DNA from: Gulosibacter sediminis
GTDB taxonomy: Bacteria; Actinomycetota; Actinomycetes; Actinomycetales; Microbacteriaceae
Direction of reading: 5' to 3'
Assembly (NCBI RefSeq): GCF_014904065.1
Contig: NZ_JACXJG010000064.1
Coordinates: 1 to 10,541 of the forward strand
DNA: 10,541 nucleotides
Made by a program: the position numbers and the translations under genes. Positions 1-6,700 of this stretch are shown here, one piece after another. The first letter of the stretch is position 1, and every line of letters begins with the position of its first letter. A model generated the notes under the pieces. That model saw nothing but the letters and a program-made list of their open reading frames with translations. It was not told the origin of the DNA and ran no database searches.

Positions 1-18
1 CCTATCCGTGCAGCAGAC

Positions 19-120
19 CCGTCGGCAATTTGTCGTGGCAGCCGGGTCGAGGGCATGAGGCTTCTAAGCATCAAAGATGTTTCGCCTTGAGCAGAGACTT
101 CCACGCCAATTAGTCGACGG
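19..120. repeat. Imperfect inverted repeat, arms 19-41 and 98-120
   Basis: The 23-base arm at 19-41, reverse-complemented, matches the arm at 98-120 at 18 of 23 positions by hand comparison. The spacer is 56 bases. In both orientations the arms read through a similar peptide (R-L-P-R-Q then two variable residues or so, then D-G). The arms could be a diverged pair of element ends or recombinase sites, or a chance match. No transposase is visible between or beside them. Confidence 0.25.
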
Positions 121-161
121 AATGACATTGATTGAATCGATCGCGGGCTACCACGCGAAGA

Positions 162-329
162 TTACGGGGCCTGCGCCGAAACCTTGGCGGCGGAGGTGTT
201 GCTGGCTGATTTGGTACCGTCGGACGGCTTCGCTGGTGTGGTCATGGCGTCGTGGGCGATGGCCATGATCGCGCGCCGGTAGGCGCGCACGTCAGCATTG
301 TCGCTGATGTCGCGGAGTAGGCGTCGCCT
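162..329 (-). pseudogene. Possible decayed coding fragment, unknown
   Basis: The minus strand is open for 56 codons from just after a TGA at 330-332 to a TAA at 162-164, with no usable start at its left side. The reading looks protein-like: a charged segment starting L-R-D-I-S-D-N-A-D, then an alanine/serine/threonine-rich tail. Just upstream a different frame reads V-H-D-I-R-D-S-P-E-G-D-A-Y. A one-base frameshift near 317 would join the two. This may be the remnant of a gene C-terminus or simply non-coding GC-rich sequence. I do not recognise a family. Confidence 0.15.
271..288 (-). terminator. GC-rich hairpin, possible terminator of the leftward operon
   Basis: GCGCGCC at 271-277 and GGCGCGC at 282-288 are exact reverse complements around a four-base loop, giving a 7-bp all-GC stem. 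It lies 75 bases beyond the stop codon of the last leftward gene (363). There is no T-run after it, so it would be of the tail-less kind often proposed in actinobacteria. It also falls inside the possible coding fragment at 162-329, so it may be incidental. Confidence 0.3.
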
Positions 330-362
330 TCAGGGCTGTCGCGAATGTCGTGAACCTGGATA

Positions 363-998
363 CTACTCAGGCCGGTAGTTGGCTTGCAGGCCCAAGCGTG
401 CTGACAGTAGGAGATTCGTTAGTCGTGATATTTCGACTTCCGGGATCTCGCGTGACAGGTTCTTGATTAACAGTCGGTCGGCCGAGAGGTCCCCGGCAAA
501 CAACACTGCGACGGCCAGCCTCGCTCGAATGCTTGGGAACGTTGTCGATGCTGCGGCGTCCAGTGCGAAAGCATTCGAAGCTACGGCGATTGAATGAAGC
601 GTCCGAAGGCTCCCATTCCAGTCGCTCACGGGGAGAACTGAAATCGACGTGCTGGACTGAACTAGCGACTTGAGGTCGAAGGACACCTCAACATCGCGAA
701 TGCCTTGCTCAAGGGCCTTGGGGTAATACTCGATGGGGGAGGGGCGAATCGCAATGTGCTTAAGGTCGGCTTCGATGGCCGTAGCTGTGTTAGGGCCGAG
801 CTTGTGGGGCAGATGGAGGTCCCCGCTCGCCCAGTGTCCGAATGCGAGGTACCCTGCAATAGCCTCCCGTTCGGGGTTGATCGACTGCGGAGAATGATCG
901 AGTAGGAGCGAAGATACGGGTGGCGTGCCGTCATATTCGTCTAGCTCAGCATGGAAACCGAACTGCCCATATTCGGTACTCTTCCAAGTGATTTTCAC
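363..998 (-). CDS. Unrecognised 211-residue protein, third gene of the leftward operon
   Basis: I do not recognise this protein. I place the start at GTG 998-996: AAGGAG lies 8 bases upstream (1007-1012), and the GTG overlaps the TGA of the preceding glycosyltransferase in the four bases GTGA, a classic translational coupling. A longer in-frame opening to 1037 would overlap that gene by 43 bases and is less likely. The protein starts V-K-I-T-W-K-S-T-E-Y-G. Its first half is rich in aromatic, His and Pro residues (around F-G-H-W-A-S-G-D-L-H). Its second half, from about residue 140, is alanine- and leucine-rich and probably helical. No signal peptide, transmembrane segment or catalytic motif stands out. 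Its fixed position behind the tandem glycosyltransferase suggests a helper or modifying role in the same pathway, which is inference. Local GC is low for this window (one hand-counted 60-base line is about 50%). Confidence 0.8.
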   Translation of the reverse strand: MKITWKSTEYGQFGFHAELDEYDGTPPVSSLLLDHSPQSINPEREAIAGYLAFGHWASGDLHLPHKLGPNTATAIEADLKHIAIRPSPIEYYPKALEQGIRDVEVSFDLKSLVQSSTSISVLPVSDWNGSLRTLHSIAVASNAFALDAAASTTFPSIRARLAVAVLFAGDLSADRLLIKNLSREIPEVEISRLTNLLLSARLGLQANYRPE

Positions 999-3031
999 GA
1001 CCAGTACTCCTTGACGGTTGTTCCCACGACGAACCATGGCGTCGTCTCGGGTAATGAGTTCACGGCTGACTCGTGAGTCAAGACAAGCTTTCGCCGCGTC
1101 CGGCTGTCCTCAAAGACATACTCGGAACCGACACCGGCCTGCGGTTCTGCCTCGAGCGTTGGCTTGTTGCCACGGATGGTTGAGCCTTGAGGTGTCTGTG
1201 TGAGAAAGTCGGCGAGAGCTTCAGTTACCCATCCGGCCGCCGAATGAGATTCTTCAGAAGTGCTCTCAGCCGTCGCAACTTGTGCCTCAATGCGGGTACC
1301 GAGCGCGGCGAGCTTCACTAGGTCCCCGTAACTGGCGCCCTTCACGCTCATGTGTGAGGACAGGAGCACCCCATCACGACTTAGCAGCTGGCCACGAACC
1401 TCGCCATCGAATTCGGGCATTCGCTTGGGCAGGGAGCTTACCTGAACCGTTGCGTTTCGCGTGACGAGATGATCCGGCAGGTAGGCATGGACTGACCGGG
1501 CAAACTCGTCTCTGTCCTTCACGGGAGGAAAGGCATTGACCTTCGCCGCATCCGCGAGTTTTTTCATATGCCAGTTCGTGAGCCCAAACCGGAAGAACTG
1601 AAGAGCCTGCTTGGCAGCGTCGCCTTGATTCGCGGAATCGGTCGCTGTGACCTGCAAGCTGTGCCGACGACGCAGAAGAACCGGTTTGCCGCAGTGGGAA
1701 ACTCGGTAACCAGTCCGCAGCAGACGCAGGAAGAAGTTGTTGTCGACGCCACTGGTCAGGGTTTCGTCGTAGCGAATCGTGCGCATGACGTCGGTCCGAA
1801 GGAGCCAGGTACCGTGACCCGGCGCTCCGCCCTTCTGGGCAGCCTGCGCCACGCTCGGAACATTCGAGATGATGACCTGGAGTTCGCCCGTTTCGTCATC
1901 GAAATTGATGAAGGAACCGGTGGACCCCACGTACTCTGCAGTGACTGCCGCAAGCTGCCATTCGAGCCGCTGTGGCGGCATCAGGTCGTCGTCATCCATG
2001 ACGGCCGTGTAGTAGCCCTGGCCTTGATCCAGAGCAAAGTTTCGGGCGGCGGAGATGCCCGCGGCCTCGCGGCGGAAGTAGCGAATTCGCTCATCACCAA
2101 AGGATTGGGCAACGGCCCGCGTGGAGTCGTCCTCGGAACCATCGTCAACGATGATGATCTCGAAGTCTTGAACCGTTTGAATCAAGACGGATTGAATCGC
2201 CTCGCGCAGGAGATCGGCGCGGTCCTTCGTGGCGAACACCACGCTGACCAACGGCGGCGTGTTCTCAGGCTTGAACTTCCACCCGGTCGTGTTTCTCGTG
2301 TAGGTCTTGTCGTTGTAGACGACATCTTTGTTGTAGGCGACCGCGGCGCGGCCCGCCTCTGTCTGATCGACAACGCTTCGCGTGGGGACATGCCACATGT
2401 GGTACATGCGCACGTCGGGGTCGTCCACCCAAACCGTGCGGTAGCCAGCCCTGCGGGCGCGCTGGGCAAAGTCAAGGTCTTCGCCCCCGTAGGTGTGAAG
2501 GCGCTCATCGAACCCTCGGATGGCCGCGAACCCCTCGGCGGAGATCGCCATCATGCCGCCCATGCCCCAGCGAGGTCGAAGGCGCCCGACAATCTCCAAC
2601 TCGTTCCAGTCGACCTCCGGGTGTGCTTCGAAGTAATCGTCACCCATGCTTTCTGGCAAGTCGCGGCACTGCAGGAAGAGCGCGCACTGCTCAGCCTCTT
2701 GCGCGGTCTCGACGATGCGTCGAATCGACTTGGGGGAGAAGAGCATGTCGGCATCGGTTGAGATCAGCACCTTTCCCTCCGCGACGGCGAACCCGGCGTT
2801 CAGGGCGCGCGAACGCGACCAGTCGGGGTCTCCGGGCGTAAACACATGCTTAGCGCCGAGCTCTTGGGCAACGACCTCCGTTGGCCTGGGGTCCTGGCTG
2901 CCGTAGTCTGAGATGATCACCTCTCCGGCGATACCGTCAAACGCGGCCACGATGCTTTGTGCCGAGCGGCGGATGCGTTCGGCTCCCCAGTCTCGGAATC
3001 CAATGACGACCGAAACGTCGAGAGTGCTCAT
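995..3031 (-). CDS. Tandem GT-A glycosyltransferase (two family 2-like domains)
   Basis: The 678-residue protein carries two nucleotide-sugar transferase domains of the GT-A fold. Domain 1 (residues about 5-245) has a T-D-A-D metal-binding motif at 92-95 and Y-G-G-E-D-L-D-F at 181-188, the acceptor/base motif of the galactosyltransferase-C type. Domain 2 (about 260-465) has V-D-D-G at 295-298, D-D-D-D at 346-349 and a G-V-D-N-N segment at 428-432. The remaining 200 residues are not recognised. Two GT-A domains in one chain are known from alternating polymerases such as KfoC and the Pasteurella hyaluronan synthase. A two-sugar transferase or polymerase role is therefore possible, but the sugars cannot be told from sequence. 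ATG 3031 follows GGAGGAG (3039-3045) by 7 bases, and that site lies over the end of the upstream gene, whose stop is one base away. The downstream gene overlaps by four bases. No membrane segment is evident, so the enzyme is probably cytoplasmic or peripheral. Confidence 0.92.
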   Translation of the reverse strand: MSTLDVSVVIGFRDWGAERIRRSAQSIVAAFDGIAGEVIISDYGSQDPRPTEVVAQELGAKHVFTPGDPDWSRSRALNAGFAVAEGKVLISTDADMLFSPKSIRRIVETAQEAEQCALFLQCRDLPESMGDDYFEAHPEVDWNELEIVGRLRPRWGMGGMMAISAEGFAAIRGFDERLHTYGGEDLDFAQRARRAGYRTVWVDDPDVRMYHMWHVPTRSVVDQTEAGRAAVAYNKDVVYNDKTYTRNTTGWKFKPENTPPLVSVVFATKDRADLLREAIQSVLIQTVQDFEIIIVDDGSEDDSTRAVAQSFGDERIRYFRREAAGISAARNFALDQGQGYYTAVMDDDDLMPPQRLEWQLAAVTAEYVGSTGSFINFDDETGELQVIISNVPSVAQAAQKGGAPGHGTWLLRTDVMRTIRYDETLTSGVDNNFFLRLLRTGYRVSHCGKPVLLRRRHSLQVTATDSANQGDAAKQALQFFRFGLTNWHMKKLADAAKVNAFPPVKDRDEFARSVHAYLPDHLVTRNATVQVSSLPKRMPEFDGEVRGQLLSRDGVLLSSHMSVKGASYGDLVKLAALGTRIEAQVATAESTSEESHSAAGWVTEALADFLTQTPQGSTIRGNKPTLEAEPQAGVGSEYVFEDSRTRRKLVLTHESAVNSLPETTPWFVVGTTVKEYWS
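1007..1012 (-). promoter_or_regulatory. Ribosome binding site AAGGAG for the gene at 363-998
   Basis: AAGGAG reads on the minus strand 8 bases ahead of GTG 998. It lies inside the last codons of the upstream gene. It decides the start at 998 rather than the upstream in-frame opening at 1037. Confidence 0.75.
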
Positions 3032-3032
3032 A

Positions 3033-3437
3033 TCAGTTCTCCTCCGGGAAGATCACTGCCGGGCGGCCAAGGAATGACGTGTCCAATGCGACGTTGAGGA
3101 AAGCCTCGACCGCGGGGGCAGCGCTGCGGTCCCATTCGCGAATCCCCAGCACGAGTCGCTGCGTTCCCGCGGGCATCTTGAAGCTGTGCAGCTTGAGGAT
3201 CGCTACATTGCTGTCTTGAGGCAATTCAAAAGGCGGCAAGTACTCGAAGACTGAGTTGAGCGACGCGGACCAGTGCAAGCCCCGTGGCGAGTCCTCGAGG
3301 GACGCGATGCGTTGAGTGGCCCCGTCGAACTCGAATGTTGCGATATACGCCTTGGCCGCGATGGACTTCGTGACGCGGAGGACGGGCGCGACCTCTAAGC
3401 CGTCCTCAGGGATTGAGAACGTGAACGAAATGGCCAC
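3033..3437 (-). CDS. Unrecognised 134-residue protein, first gene of the leftward operon
   Basis: I do not recognise this small protein. The start is GTG 3437-3435, preceded at 7 bases by AAAGGA (3445-3450). It ends with TGA one base before the ATG of the tandem glycosyltransferase, whose ribosome binding site lies in this gene's last codons, so the two should be translated together. The sequence alternates hydrophobic and polar residues in short runs (I-S-F-T-F-S-I-P, Y-I-A-T-F-E-F, L-V-L-G-I-R-E-W), which suggests a beta-sandwich-like fold. There is no signal peptide, transmembrane helix or cysteine. A carbohydrate-binding or glycosyltransferase-partner role would fit the setting but is not shown by any motif. 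Because it is the first gene after the divergent control region, it marks the 5' end of the leftward transcript. Confidence 0.82.
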   Translation of the reverse strand: MAISFTFSIPEDGLEVAPVLRVTKSIAAKAYIATFEFDGATQRIASLEDSPRGLHWSASLNSVFEYLPPFELPQDSNVAILKLHSFKMPAGTQRLVLGIREWDRSAAPAVEAFLNVALDTSFLGRPAVIFPEEN

Positions 3438-3480
3438 AGGCAGATCCTTTCCGCAGTTTCGACCTCGGGACAGTAGATGA

Positions 3481-3515
3481 ATCGTAACGTGGCCACGTAT
3501 TGATGGCTCACGCGC
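3481..3515 (-). promoter_or_regulatory. Candidate leftward promoter, proximal
   Basis: On the minus strand TACGAT (3481-3486) fits the loose actinobacterial -10 form TANNNT. It would give a leader of roughly 35-40 bases before GTG 3437. No good -35 hexamer sits at the expected distance. The 12-base palindrome lies directly upstream of the -10, where a bound regulator would block or recruit polymerase. Confidence 0.25.
3487..3498. promoter_or_regulatory. Perfect 12-base palindrome ACGTGGCCACGT, possible operator
   Basis: ACGTGG and CCACGT are exact reverse complements with no spacer, centred about 55 bases upstream of the leftward GTG start and next to a candidate -10. Flanking bases do not extend the symmetry. 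A dimeric regulator site is a reasonable guess. No regulator gene is in the window. Confidence 0.35.
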
Positions 3516-3556
3516 AACAACGGCATCACGGTAGTGGCGTGACGTTTCATGACGGT

Positions 3557-3585
3557 TAACTATTGAATTTTGACAACGAAGTCAA
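3557..3585 (-). promoter_or_regulatory. Candidate leftward promoter, distal
   Basis: Read on the minus strand, TTGACT (3580-3585) is a good -35 hexamer and TAGTTA (3557-3562) follows after exactly 17 bases, though it is a poor -10. Transcription would start near 3550 and give a leader of about 110 bases that includes the palindrome at 3487-3498. Confidence 0.3.
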
Positions 3586-3586
3586 A
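3569..3586. promoter_or_regulatory. Inverted repeat TTTGAC-N6-GTCAAA
   Basis: Six-base arms at 3569-3574 and 3581-3586 are exact reverse complements around six bases. The right arm overlaps the -35 of the distal leftward promoter candidate. It sits between the two divergent operons, so one bound protein could affect both. Confidence 0.35.
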
Positions 3587-3709
3587 GCTGCACCCCTCCG
3601 TGGCCAGCTGCCTGACCACCGAATATCGCCTCCAATGATCCGCTACGTGGGGAAGGCCGCTTGCTGACGGCAGGACGGGATTCGCAACCCGCGAGTTTCA
3701 AGGCATCGG

Positions 3710-3715
3710 TACAAT
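3710..3715 (+). promoter_or_regulatory. Candidate -10 element TACAAT for the rightward operon
   Basis: TACAAT matches five of six bases of the standard -10 hexamer and lies about 50 bases before the ATG at 3766, giving a leader of roughly 45 bases. The -35 area (about 3686-3692) is weak and overlaps a small CGGG/CCCG hairpin at 3676-3691, so an activator may be needed or the hit may be chance. Confidence 0.35.
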
Positions 3716-3751
3716 CGGCCGAAGTTGCAAGGCCGCGGCGGCCAACGCGCT

Positions 3752-3757
3752 GGAGGG
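3752..3757 (+). promoter_or_regulatory. Ribosome binding site GGAGGG deciding the ATG at 3766
   Basis: A purine-rich GGAGGG run lies 8 bases before ATG 3766. The reading frame is open upstream to a TTG at 3661, but nothing like a ribosome binding site precedes that TTG and the extra 35 codons look like leader DNA. The ATG is preferred. Confidence 0.8.
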
Positions 3758-3765
3758 GAAAACGC

Positions 3766-6700
3766 ATGCATTCGGACGAACGACGATCGCGGGACCACAT
3801 CGAGGCCCTCCGGACAGCGGAGCTCATTTCGGACCCAATTGCGGTTGTCGCTCGCCTCGTAGCGCTGGAGGAGCGTCATGACCGTGACAAGAAAAACCTT
3901 GCGAAGGCCGAGGGCGAACTTTCGCGGCTAAAGAAGGCTGCACAGGAGCGCGACAAGCTCGCGAAGGAGCTGAAGCAGCTGCAGAAGCAGCGTGACCGGC
4001 TGAAAGTCGACCTCGTTCGTGCAAACGGGTCACTCGACGCATACCGTCGCGAGACGGCACGGCTGAAGGAAGACCTCAAGCGTGTACGTGGGTCTCGCGC
4101 CATGCAGGTTGGGCGCTCCGTCTTGTGGCCCGCGGCCGCTGCGAAGAAGTTGCTCCAGCCGACTGAGCGACTTGAGGCTACCGGGCCGTCGGCTGGAAGT
4201 GATGCAGCCGCGGCTGAATTGAGCGGTGATGAGACGCTGGCATCGGCGGCGGAAAACGCCGCCGCAGGAGGACCGTCGGAATCAATCGTCTCGACTCCCA
4301 AAGCAGTTCCGGTGAGCCAGCGTTCGATCGAACAGCTCTTGGAAGAATTTGCAGCCGAGCCCAACGCTGAGAGCTTGTCTCGAGTCATCAACCGACAGTG
4401 GTACCAGCTTGGTTTGATACACGAGCCCGCCGCCCTTATCGACCGCCACCCGGAGATCGTCGAGAAGTTCACTCCCCAGTATTCGCGCCTCGTTAAGCAA
4501 ATCCAGGGATACGAACGCATCGAGTCGAACGCGGCGACGATCCCGGCGCGAGCGCCGGGCATCGCCTATTCTGCGGAGCCTGGCCGGATCATGTATTGCG
4601 TCCACTCGACGCCGGCGTTCAACTCGAACGGCTACTCGACACGCACTCGCGGTGTTGCCGCGGGCCTTCGAGACGCTGGGCACGATGTCACCGTCGTGGC
4701 GCGTGCCGGCTACCCGTGGGACGGGGGGGCGGATGTTGAGGAGCCAAGCCAAGAACGCACCGTTTGTGTGGTTGGCGATGTCGAGTACGTGCATCTGCCA
4801 GGACCGGGTCTCGGCAGCACCGCGATTGACCACTACATTCTTGCGGCGGCCGATGCGTTCGTTCGCGAAGCGCGTCTTCAACGCCCCTCGATCATTCACT
4901 CGGCTTCGAACTTCCGCACCGCCCTCGCGGCGTTGATCGCGGCCCGTCGACTCGGCGTCCCCTTCGTGTATGAAGTACGTGGGCTTTGGGAAATCACCGA
5001 GGCAGCCGAGAAGCCCGGCTGGGAAAACACGGAGCGATACAAGAGCATGGAGCGGCTCGAAACGCTCGTCGCCAGCGAGGCAGACTCGGTACTGGTGATC
5101 ACGACGCAGGTTGCCGATGAACTCGAACGCCGCGGCGTCGACCGAACCAAGATGATCCTTGCTACCAACGCCGTGGACACAAATCAGTTCGTGCCGCTGC
5201 CAAAGGACGAGGCGTATGCGGCCAGCCACAAGATCCGCACCGACGTGCCGGTGCTGGGTTTCGCCGGCAGCATCGTCCCGTATGAGGGGCTCTCCCTGCT
5301 TGTGGAAGCGTCGGCCAAGCTCGCCGAACGCGGCATCGAGCATCAAGTGGCCATCGCCGGGTCCGGCGACACCACGAAGGGCCTCAAACGACAGCGAGAA
5401 GAACTCGGGCTCACGACCGTAACCTTCCTCGGGCGTCTGCCGATGGAAGAGATGCCGCGACTCATCAGCACCTTTGACATCATGCCGCTGCCACGCGTCT
5501 CCTCGGCGGTGACCGAGCTCGTGTCGCCGCTGAAGCCGCTTGAAGCGTTCAGTTCCGCCAAGGCCGTCGTGTTCTCCGACGTCGCGCCGCATCTTGACAT
5601 CGCGGGGCCCGACGAGGCTCGCGGCCTCGTGTTCCCGGCCGGCGACGGGTCGGCGCTCGCGGACCAGCTGCAGCGCCTGATCGAAGACCCGGAGCTGCGC
5701 GCCGACCTCGGCCGTAAGGCGCGCTTGTGGACCATCGACGAGCGAACCTGGGCGGGCCTCGGGCACAAGGTCGCGGGCGCCTACGAGTTCGCCCGCGCCC
5801 GCCATGCCGAGGCGCTGCCCGCCCCGCGCACGCTGAGGTCGCTTCGCGTCGGCCTCGTCGCCGACGAGTTCACCTCGGCGACCCTCGCCGCCTCAATGCA
5901 GGTCACCCCGATCGACCGCGACCGCTGGCGTGAGCAGCTCGCGTCGGCCGATGCGTTCGACCTCGTGTTCATCGAGTCGGCCTGGGCCGGCAACGAAGGG
6001 CAGTGGACTCGTGGTGTTGGGCACTACGGCGAGCAGGAGAACGCTGACCTCTACGGCGCGCTCGAGCGCTGCCGCGAGCTCGGCATCCCTACCGTCTTCT
6101 GGAACAAGGAAGACCCGGTGCACTTCGCCCGGTTCCGTGAGACGGCCGCCCGCTGCGACCACGTCTTCACGACCGACGCGAACATGATCGTGCCCTATCT
6201 CGAGACGCCCGGCGCCGTCACGAAGACGGCCTCGGCGCTGCCGTTCTACGCGCAGCCCGCGATCCACAACCCGCTGCCCGCGCGCACTGAGTACGACCCC
6301 ACCGCCGCGTACGCTGGCACCTACTACGGCGACCGCTACTCCGAACGCTCGCACCAGCTGCAGCGCCTGCTCAACGCCGCAACGAGCGTGGGCCTCGCGA
6401 TCTACGACCGGCAACTCGCGTTCCCCGATTCGCCCTACAAGTTCCCCGACGACCTGCAGGAGTTCGTGCGCGGCCACCTGCCCTACGACCAGGTCATCGA
6501 CTCATACAAGTCGCACCTCGTGCAGCTCAACGTGAACTCGGTGACCGAATCGCCTTCGATGTTCTCGCGCCGCGTGGTCGAGGTCGCCGGCTGTGGTGGC
6601 GTCGTGCTCTCGGGCCCGGGCCGCGGCATCACCGAAACCTTCGGCGGCGTGATCCCCGCCACGAACGACAACGCGACATGGCGCGCGCTGCTGCAAAACT

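Larger units (their letters stand above)
1..362. other. Region without a supported gene, left edge
   Basis: I see no gene here with a start, a ribosome binding site and convincing protein content. There are short open stretches only. One on the minus strand runs from an ATG at 128 leftward off the window edge (42 codons), but no Shine-Dalgarno sequence precedes that ATG. One on the plus strand is open from the left edge to a stop near 90. Another on the minus strand ends at 162. This could be the decayed edge of a mobile element or the tail of a neighbouring gene. It could equally be plain intergenic DNA after the leftward operon. Confidence 0.5.
3438..3765. promoter_or_regulatory. Divergent intergenic control region
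   Basis: These 328 bases separate the leftward and rightward operons and contain no gene. They hold an AT-rich island around 3556-3586, a perfect palindrome, a second inverted repeat, a short hairpin (TCACG 3526-3530 with CGTGA 3538-3542), a repeated TGACG at 3540-3544 and 3550-3554, and a GC hairpin (GGCCG 3731-3735 with CGGCC 3739-3743) just ahead of the rightward ribosome binding site. Transcripts for both sides very likely begin here. Confidence 0.7.

Noticed and set aside
999..1037. Upstream start for the 211-residue protein
   Set aside because: It would overlap the preceding gene by 43 bases, whereas GTG 998 has AAGGAG at 8 bases and a standard four-base stop-start overlap.
1568..2761. 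Long plus-strand open frame of 397 codons
   Set aside because: It lies wholly antisense to the tandem glycosyltransferase, whose motifs and ribosome binding site are clear. High-GC codon bias readily opens the opposite strand, and the product is rich in V, G and R with no recognisable motif.
3570..3575. Perfect -35 hexamer TTGACA on the plus strand
   Set aside because: No plausible -10 follows at 16-19 bases (the sequence there is GC-rich), so I read it as part of the inverted repeat and not as a rightward promoter.
3671..3692. tRNA T-arm-like hairpin on the minus strand
   Set aside because: A five-pair stem with a G-T pair and an eight-base loop resembles a T-arm, but I could find no matching acceptor, anticodon or D arms around it.
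3661..3765. Upstream TTG start for the large glycosyltransferase
   Set aside because: There is no ribosome binding site before it, and the segment contains a good -10-like TACAAT. The ATG at 3766 has a strong site at proper spacing.
4282..5805. Long minus-strand open frame of 507 codons
   Set aside because: It is antisense to the coiled-coil linker and first GT-B domain of the large glycosyltransferase. Its product is Arg/Gly/Val-rich and matches no family I know.
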